Shown here in pieces: positions 12,601 to 22,800 of a stretch of 64,000 nucleotides of DNA. Position numbers and translations under genes: made by a program. The stretch's first letter is position 1; every line of letters starts with the position of its first letter. The notes below the pieces were generated by a model. That model was given only the letters and a program-made list of their open reading frames with translations. It was not told where the DNA came from and made no database searches. This DNA comes from Hirundichthys speculiger (lineage: Eukaryota > Chordata > Actinopteri > Beloniformes > Exocoetidae): contig JAGFBZ010002268.1 in assembly GCA_018398805.1 (NCBI GenBank), positions 310,001 through 374,000 on the forward strand. Direction: 5' to 3'.

Positions 12601-15600
12601 TTTAGAAGGGAAACTGTATTCTGCAACTGTAGCTGACTTCCAGGCCAGTGATTCGGTCATCTATCGTAGTATGGGTGATGGATCAGGCTTTGAGAACCAT
12701 CAGATACGATTCCAAATGGCTAAAAGGTAAGCAACCGGCTCTTAGACTTAATCCTTGCTTTCCTCTCTTCTTCTACATGTGTCTACCTGCCAGAACACTA
12801 AATGCCCACAGTGTCTTAGCCCGTATGTATGTGCCTGTCAGAGCTCTTTATGGAGTGATAGAGAGCTCTCCTGCTCGCCAACTTCCATGGGAATATGGCC
12901 TGTCCTCTTCCAGGCAATCTAGGTCACCCCTGTCATATACTGCCTTGTACAAATCTCTGAAATATTTAACATGCACGGTGGTGGTGACAGTGCAGAAATA
13001 CACTTCAACTTTCTGTGTCTCCCACAGAACCTCATTTCCTGCATGCAGCAGAGTATGGGAATTATGTCTACTTTTTCTATCGAGAGATTGCAGTGGAGCA
13101 CAGCAATCTGGGAAAGGTGAGACAGTGCACGAGGTTTGGATAGCATTATGTATTCCCTTACAAATAGAGTAAGTTGGACTTAAGCCAAGAAATAATAAAT
13201 AAATAAATAAATAAATAAGCTTACATCTCCCTCGGCGCATGTGTTTCAGTCACAAATGGACCCAGTGGTAATGGAGTCCGTTCACCCAGTCTGTAAATCA
13301 CATCAGAATGAAGAAGACATTTTAACACGTGTTATCTGCCGATGTTCTTCTAATGTAAAAACTTTACACGGTGGGGAAATCTGTCTTGCGGAGACAGCAC
13401 GCCTTGTGCATCTCTCTCCACATGTGAAGGGGGAAAAAAAGGATGTTTCATGTCTAAGGCCATCCTCACATTTGACCATGCCTTATCCTGGGCTGGGCCA
13501 AGCCACAGGAAGCCAGCATCCTCCACCAGCCACCCGCTACTAAATATTTCAATCTTACTAATGCTAGGGTAACACCTGGCCTCTGATGGAGGTTTGCGGT
13601 GGTAAATTATTTAAATGTCTCAGTCAACTGCTTTATGTAGCTCATTTATACACTGTGCCTTCATAATTCGTGCAGTCAAACAGACTTCCCTGCTGTCCTG
13701 CCTTAAGTCACCCAGTGCCATTTGTTTGTTTGTTTCTTTGAGGGTGAACAATCATTCTATAAGAGTTGAATATGAGCATGTGTATTTCTTAAGTCATTTG
13801 TGCTGCATCACTACAGAATGGAGTTATCCATTATTCAGGATGTTGAAGTGTTTTTAATGACACTGAGGTGTCTTCTTCTTCCGCCTGCCTCAGTTCTCCC
13901 TCAAACCTCTGCCTCCCACAGGTTGTGTATTCCCGCGTGGCCCGAATCTGTAAAAATGACGTAGGCGGGTCGCAGCGGGTGCTGGAGAAGCACTGGACAT
14001 CTTTTGTGAAGGCGAGGCTGAACTGCTCCGTGCCTGGGGAGTCTTTCTTCTACTTCGATGTGCTTCAGTCCATTACTGACATCATCGACATCAATGGAGT
14101 TCCCTCCATTGTGGGGGTGTTCACCACACAAATGAACAGGTGAGCCAACGCCACTGCTAGCTGATATAACCGTTTTGACTGCAGAAATGTTTCACACGTG
14201 TTTATTTGTCCATAGTATTCCAGGGTCTGCGGTGTGTGCCTTCTCCATGGCTGACATAGAAAAAGTATTCCTGGGCCGGTTCAAAGAGCAGAAGACTCCT
14301 GACTCTGTGTGGACTCCATTTCCAGAGGAGAAGCTGCCTAAACCCCGGTAAGTATTTATCTTGTCTTCTCAAAATTTCGGGTTCCAAAACAAAAGTGGAA
14401 CATCAAAAAAATAATTTCACATGTGACAGAATGACAGAGGTATAGAAATTAAATGGATGGGGGGGGGGTAAACATGGTATTTCTTTGAGCAGCAGGTGTT
14501 TCACTCAGCAGTTGTTGACCATCTGTCATCTTCCTCCCTTTCTCTGCCCAGGTTAAACCCAGTGAAATCAAATCTTTTCCACTGGTAGAAGTGCAGGTTA
14601 TTAGCTTTGACCCAGCACACACATTCACCATCTGCTGATGATTAAATAATTAATTTGGCATAATTAACAGTGTTAAATATTTAACCTGTTTACAGTCAGT
14701 GCATATATCTGTAGCCTTGCCCTGTGTCCAAAACACAAAGTCCGCGAAGCACATAATTACTCAAGTAAATCATTGATGGATCATGCATATGTATATTTTA
14801 TGTTTCCAGCTGAGGTCTTTTTGTGATCCTAATAAGCACCTGCTACTCTCCCCCACCCTCTGGCTGCACTTTTCCATCCATTTCATAGCAGGTTATTATT
14901 ACTCCCTGGTGTGCGATCATGTAGGTTGATCTTTGACCTGTTGTCCTCTGTGTGTGCACACTATCTTAGACCCGGGAGCTGTGCAGGTCACGGTCCAGCT
15001 GCATCCTTCAAGAGCTCCATTGAGTTCCCGGATGATACCCTGCAGTTCATCAAGTCCCACCCACTTATGGACACAGCCGTGCCTTCTATCGGGGATGAGC
15101 CTTGGTTCACCAAGACACGAGTCCGGTAAATAAACGAGAAGTAGAGATGCATTTTGGATCTACGTTCCGAAACATGCGGATTTGAATTATTTTTTTCCCA
15201 ACCTTATTTTATTTTTTTATCCGTGGGGGAAACTACCTACAGCAGTCACTGCCTGAGAACACTGTTTACTCCGTCATCCAAATGGACATTCAAACATGGA
15301 ACAAACATGGAAGCTCAAACATGGAAAGATGAAGCCAAATGTTAACATGATCCAGAATCGCTGCTGTCTTCTTTGGGCCAAAGCTCATTTAAAATGGACC
15401 AAGGCAAAGTGGATTTGGTCTTGGGTCAGACAGATTCAGTTTGTTATCAGTACTCAGTTCAAAAGCTAGCATGTCTGATGGTATAGGCATGTACTCGTGT
15501 CTAAAGAGTGGATGGCGTGCACATCAAGAAAGGAAATATCAACGCTGAAAGTAGTACACAGGTTTTAGACTAACGCACGCTCCCATACCACACAGCTTCT

Positions 15601-18600
15601 GTTTCAAGGAAGGGCTTGCATCTTGCTTCAGAAATGCAAAGTTAAACTCTATACTCCAACTATTACAAAAGTCATGGCTTCATAGAAGAGTCCTGGTGCA
15701 AGACCAGCCCGCCTGCAGGCCAGAGTTTTCACTAATTAAAACATAGTGCATCATGAAACAAAAAATACAACAAAGGAGACCCAGGACTTTTAAGCAGCTG
15801 ATCACATATGAGAAAAGAACTTCAGCAACTGGTCTCAGTTACTAGACATAAATTTATAAAAACTTTGGAAAGAAGAAGGAATGCCACACAGTGGTAAATG
15901 TCACCCTGCCCCAACCTTTTTTAATAAGTGTTGCTGCCATTTAATTCAGAATATAATTTTTTTTCTTATCATGCAACAGTTCCTCATTTTCAACATTTGA
16001 TATTTTCTATGTTCTCCTGCGAATAAAACACAGGTTTAGAAGATCTGTTTACCAGTGAATTCTGTTTTTATTTACATTTTACAGAGTTCCCAACTTTTTC
16101 AGAACTGGGGTTGTAAATCTGCCAACTTCCCCTGTCGCATACATGTTTGAAAACATAAAATAAAGTTGGAGTTATAAGCTGGAAAAGTTTGGTATGTCTC
16201 CAAACTTAAAATGTTGAGGGTGAATTTTAAGCAAGCCAGCAGTCAAAAAGAAATGTATGTGCTTGCATGGTATTTCCTGGTCATAATGAGATAATAGCCC
16301 CAGTGACACCTGTCTCTGCTGCTTATGAAGCTACAGGCTAACAGCACTGGCTGTGGACAATGAAGCAGGACCCCTCAAGAACTACACAGTGGTTTTCATC
16401 GGGGCTGAGTCAGGGATCATCCTGAAGGTTTTAGCCAAAACCTCATCTGTATTCCTGAATGACAGCCTGCTCCTAGAGGAAATAGATGTCTTCAACAGGG
16501 CCAAGTAAGGAGACGCTCATCTATAACCTTGTTTCTGTCTGACTTTGTTCTCAGTTTCTCTTCCTCTTCTGTCTTCTGGCTCAGTGTCTCTTCAGCTTCC
16601 TGGCACAAGCAAAAGAGTCTGCCTGCTCTCTCTTTCTGTTTACGTGCAGCCTGCGTATACATCATTCGTTTAAATTTGTAGTTGTTTATGAAAACGCACA
16701 TGCCCTCTGCTTTGTGTCAGAGGTGAAAATCCTGTTAAACTGCGAGAGAAAGCTTTACGTGACTTCCTCACCTAACAAGTGATTAGATCTACTGAATCTG
16801 AAATAGTAGACAGTCTTATCTGACAGACCGCTGATTAGATTTCTCTCTTCCCTTTCCAGGTGCCTGTCTACCCGTGAGGACGACAAGCGGGTCCTCTCAC
16901 TGCACGTGGACAAAGACACACACAGCCTTTATGTTGCCTTTTCAAGCTGTGTCATCCGTGTTCCCCTGAGTCGCTGTGAAAGGCACTCTTCCTGCCACAA
17001 GTAAGTGGGGGCACTGCTGCATATGTAGAGGGTTGTATGGGCACTCAGAGCTTTGTGGTTGTAAGGTTTACTTTTTTATGATAACTGTCATAAAGGTACC
17101 GATAAAACCCGCAACTTATGGCTTTTGGTTAATGTTTATGCCATCATATGATTATGGTGTCCTTTCTGGAAAGATTAAACGTGGTGTTTTTGTGTGCCAG
17201 GTCCTGCATTGCATCGAGGGATCCTTACTGCGGCTGGAAGACTCACGGAGCTTGTGAGAGGATACAGCCGGGTGTTTTGTGAGTTCAAACCCTGGCTGCA
17301 ATATAAAATGCACATGTTACAGACAAAAAAAATGAATTCCAAGAATTTGTTGCAACTTGTTGATTATTCAGATTCAGATAACTATTAATCTCAAGAAGGG
17401 TAATTCATTTTGAACATACCCCATCTCCAAACACTCAATTGTCACAGCCAATGTCAGTACACAAAGATTGGTAAAGGGCAAGTCAAATAAGATGAAATAT
17501 ATAACAATAAAACAGACATCTTGCAAAAAAAAACTACTTTTTGAATTTCAATAACCTGACAGCAAAAGGAATAAAAGATTTAGAGTATCAGTTGGTTCTT
17601 GTCAGAAGATAAAGATGTTCTGAAATCACCACTGAACTCGCCAGACAGAACAGGATCTGTTTGGCTGATGGTGGTCTTTTCCTTCTTGAGCATTTTCCCA
17701 GAAGAAACAAGTGTCTTTGTTTGGCTCCAGTAATCTTGGAATAAACCTTTACAATACAATGCAGTTTATTGATGTTCTCAATTGATAATCCATTGAACCA
17801 ACAGATTAAAAAAAAGTCACGAAAGACTTTCAATAAAGAAACATTATAAGTTAGGTAAAATCATCTTATTGACATTAAAAGAGTTCAGCTTCCTTGACAA
17901 ATGGCTCCTCTGTTGTCTTCATTTTAGAAAAGACTGAGTTAATATCAAACTTAAGCTTCCAATAAAGATATTTATACGACCTCACAGTCTGGATATCTTC
18001 ATCACTAATTTATCACTTGATTAACATCCTAAGTTTATCTCCTTCTCTTTCTGTTTTTAGGACTGGATATGAGCAAGACGTTGAATTTGGAAACACTGCA
18101 CACCTAGGAGACTGCCAGGGTATGAATCTCATCTCCATGCTGCACCATCTATCTTGAGACAAACTCACACAATTTTCCACACACATTTACACAAATGAAA
18201 CCCAAACCCATCCTCACATACACCATGAGCCCGCACACTCACACCAGTTTCCACTCCAGTAACTTGTCCCTACATGAGTCTATGTGCAGTATTAACACAC
18301 ACATCTACATACACAACATGGCTACTCGTAACTAATTCTGCCTGTGAGGCACAAACATCGACATGTATGATTACTGGACATGTTCAGCTGGTACGAAAAT
18401 GTACAAGTCATAAATATAGTTCATGAAATGAAAAGTTGCCTTTGCTAATTTGGCTAAAATGCATCTTTCCCTTCATGTGTATCAGTTGAACATGACCCAG
18501 GCTGAACCTCAGTTTTGATCAGAACCAGAGGGCCTCGATGGCAAAATGACACAGCTAGCGAGTGCTATATATCTATATTGTTAAAGCAGCTGCACTCTTA

Positions 18601-19828
18601 CTATTTATTAGGGTTTTTTTGTTTTGCTTTTGTTTTTTTTTTACTTCTGAATTCCTTTATAATGATTTCTTGTCCTTTTAATTCTTTTAGCATTTTTGGG
18701 CACTACTTCAGCGCCAGATTACAAATCATTTGGCGACCCTACCTCTGGTTAGTTTGATCTTTTACTCAAATGGTTTTATTTCCTTGAGTTCAGCATTTCC
18801 AGCCCTTTCTTCCAACCACTGCTATCATTCATCTTTTCTACCCAACACCTCCTGAATGCTAATGCTTCATTTTCATCATGACAAACAGCACAGCGACCAG
18901 GCAACTTTGGTGCCGTATCTCAGAGTTGATTATTTCCTTTTTAATCATCACTTCCTTTTCTGATCTATCCTCCCTTCATGCATGCCCACCCACTATCCCT
19001 TGGCATCTTTACTGTTGTGTACCAACTCCTCTCTGAACACTGGCATCCTCTCTTTTTGTCCTCTTTTCTCCAAAGAAGAAAAAAAAACATACTGTTATTG
19101 GTCTGAAAATATGAAGGCACTATCTTAACTGTGATATTTTTTTCTGTCGACACTCTGCTCATGCGTACTAACTGGGATGATAACAGTATGCTTTACACTC
19201 ATTTGCAGTTTGTTAACCGTTTGTTTGTCACCACAGACATGGAGTTGTCATCTGCGCCAGTCACTGTCCAGCCCAGTGGGCCCATACACCCCCCAGTACT
19301 CATACCCACTCAGAACCCCAGCCTTGAGCCTGGTCCAAAGCTCTACGGCTCAGGCTTTGTGCTGCAGGATGACCCAGCCACCTCCCATTCTTTAGACTCT
19401 ATCCCAGGGGGGCAAGAGGGTAAGGCCCACAGGGAGGCAGCCAGCACGCTGCAATGAGTCTGATCTGTAGATGCCAGCAATAATATGAATCTGTGCATGC
19501 AAACTCGACATGCACCTAGTTATTTAAGTTTTCCAGTAGCTAACTTCGAACTCTCATTCGAAATTAGACAATTTAGCATGCAGACATTTCCAAATGCGAA
19601 TCATTTTACTATATATATATGCTTTCAATTAACAACTTCTTTTTGATTTTAATCATTTTCTTGTGACCTTACTTTCCTTCTTTGTTTGAAAGGCTTTATT
19701 TTCTGTTATGTAATGTAGCGTGTGCACACCATATATATATATTGGACCTTTTAAAAGAGTTCACTAGAATACACATTGTTTATTCGATGACATTTAACCC
19801 ATTACCTCAAAAAAAAAAAAAAAAGAAT

Positions 19829-19888
<60 letters not shown>

Positions 19889-22800
19889 AATTAGGCTGTT
19901 CATCAGCAGATCAAAAGTTTAAGACCATAGCTTAAAAACCCACAAAACCCCCTAAAATAGAAATTAAAGCTTCAAAAAAGTACTCAATAATGAGTCGCTC
20001 CACCATTTTTGTTGATCACTTTAAAAATTCATATTGGCTTGCTTGATGCCAATGATGAAGTATTTCCAGGGGGCTGATGGGAATGTTGCTCCAAATGGTG
20101 AAGGTGGCTTCACAGAGAGCATCCACTGTCTGGAACTGATGTCCATTTTTGTACACTTCCCTTGCCATCCATCCGCAAATGTTCTCAATTGTATTTAGAT
20201 CAGTGAAGCACGTAAGATGGTCCAAAAGAGTGACATTCCTCTGAAAGAAGTACTTTGTCAGAGGGGGATTGTGAATTGCAGCATGGTCCTGTTGAAAAAC
20301 CCAGTGTTTACCACACAGATGAGGGCCCTAAAACATGAAGGATGCCTCCTGCAACATCTCCACATCAGCCGCCGTTTATTGCCTTTTCACATCCTGAAGC
20401 TCCATTGTTTCATTGAAGGAAAAAGCCCCCCAGATCATGATGGTCCACTGTGCTGCGCAGAAAACATCTCCTGTGGGATCTCCTTGTCATCCCAGTAACT
20501 TTGGAGGCCATCAGGACTGTCGAGGTTAAATCTTTTCTCATCAGAGAATAAACTTTCTTCCAACTTTCAATGCCCCATGTTTGATGCTTTCTTGCAAAAT
20601 CCAAACAGGCAATTTTGTACCATTAAAGGAGACGAAGCCTTTGAAGACGTCTTCTGTTCTTAAAGTCCTTCTCTCTCTCAGATGCCATCTGATGGTTATT
20701 GGGCTGCAGTCGGCACCAGTAACGGTCTTAATTTTGGTCAAGAATCGTCCCGTGTCTTGACAGACAAGCCAATCAGATCCTCTGGCTCAGCCCGGCGAAA
20801 TTCATTTGGGTCTGCAACTTGACTTTTTTGTTCCATAACCCTCAGCATCTTACAAGAAATTCAAAATGACTGTCTTACTGCGTCCAGCCTCAGCAGCGAT
20901 GACACGTTGTGAGAGGCCTTGCTTATGCAGCTCAACAATCCGACCACATTCAACAAGTGAAAGATTTTTTTGCCTTTACCATCAGTAGATCATGACAGTC
21001 TGAATGCCTGACAGACAATGACATTGAATTCAGATATTTTGTGCAGATTTTGGCTTTTAAAGGCTGTGGTCTTAAACTTTTGATCTGCTGATTAACAGCC
21101 TATTTTAGTTTAACTGTTGTTTACGATAGATTGCTTACTTAAATATTTTTTGTCTCATTCCTATTTCATCTTTTTGCATTTTGAAACTCTACTTATAGTG
21201 TTAATGTTAAGGACATTTATTTGAATATGTGATAATTCATAGTTTTCTTAACCACGGCCATCCTTTCAGGATGACATTTTCAGTTTAAAGTATGAGACTG
21301 ATCAACTTATAATCACACATTTCTTGTTCCTAGTGGAGGTATGATCCTCAAGAGGAATAACAATAATAATAATCTATAATCTTTATTTTAATTATATAAT
21401 GTGCCGCTACCCTAATCTCTAAACTTGCACTCCTTGTTCTTCTACTGTTTCTTTAAATCTTTTTTTTTATTTGTTTGTTTCCGTCTCCTACTATTTTATT
21501 ATTTTTTAACTACCTTTAGTTATAGCGTACTCTGGCTGGTAGATCATTGACTGGGCTGCTGTGCCACATCATTGTTGCGGCTGCACAGTGGATGACTAAC
21601 TCTTTCAATGTCTGTGGTTACTAACCAACCTCACATAGAGCAGCAACCATCTGGGCACGTAAACTGCAAACACTACTTCTCTGTCCTCTGATCAATCTTC
21701 TGCTAGTTGATCTCTTGTGCAAAAACATTGATTTGGCTCACTATCTCAGATAAGACTGCACTCCTTACCCTTTGGTACTGGATGCATGACACACCCTGTT
21801 GTGAAACGTGGGTCAAGGCAAACCTTTTAAGTCTTTCTTGTTTAACTAACATAACAGTACTTCCTATAGATGGTGAAATGGATTTGGGTACATAACAGCG
21901 TCCACCAATTTTCACCATATTTCTCCTTCATTTGTCTTTAGATGACTACTTTATTGAATTTGTTTGTGGTTACCTTTAGGGTACCTTATATGTGGGAGGA
22001 GTAAAAGCAGAAATTCAGGCATGGTCACATATAAACATGCATATTTCTGCTGTGGGGAAATGGAGAAGTACACATTAGTTAGCAGTTCATATCTTTTCAC
22101 TAGGGGGTTAACCAATGCCTCATTGCTTTGTAGGTGTGTGGGATAACCATACAGGTGATACAAACCAGATGGTCCACATGAACATCCTCATCACCTGCGT
22201 ATTTGCCGCTTTTCTTATGGGTGCTCTACTGGCTGGTCTGATTGTGTTCTGCTACCGAGACTCTGTCCTGCGCAAACCAAGACATGTCCACAAGGATGCA
22301 GAGTCTGCACCATCCTGCTCTGACTCAATTGGGAGTTTTGTCAAGCTCAACGGTCTTTTTGACAGTCCTGTCAAGGTAGAACAATAAAAAAAAATTGCAG
22401 TTCTCCAATGCTACATCATAAGTGAAGAGGTGTGATCGAACAAGATGTGAGTCTATGTCTGATTATGCTCTCGTTGTCGTTCTCATTTTCTGTTTCTAGG
22501 AGTATCAAGCAAACATTGATGCCCCTAAGCTGTACACCAATCTGCTAAGCAATGGCAAAGATCTGAATACACCCAATGGTGACACCAAGACCATGATCCT
22601 GCGGGATGGCTGTCAGCCTCCAGAACTGGCCGCTCTACCCACACCTGAGTCCACCCCAGTGCTTCAGCAGAAAGGCTTACAGCCCATCAAGAACCAATGG
22701 GAGAGGGCTCACGGGAAGGTCAGCGGGCCTCGTAAAGAGTCTAACTCATCAGCAAAAAGTCCACAGTTTCTTCCGTCTTCTTCTACTCCTGCCAACCCCA

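Larger units (their letters stand above)
19420..22133 (+). other. Intron 18 (2.7 kb)
   Basis: Holds an A-run and (AT)n microsatellite (about 19809-19889) followed at once by a Tc1-like element (19894-21100). The rest (21110-22130) is AT-rich unique sequence with no exon recognised. The acceptor is TTTGTAG at 22127-22133. Confidence 0.6.
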
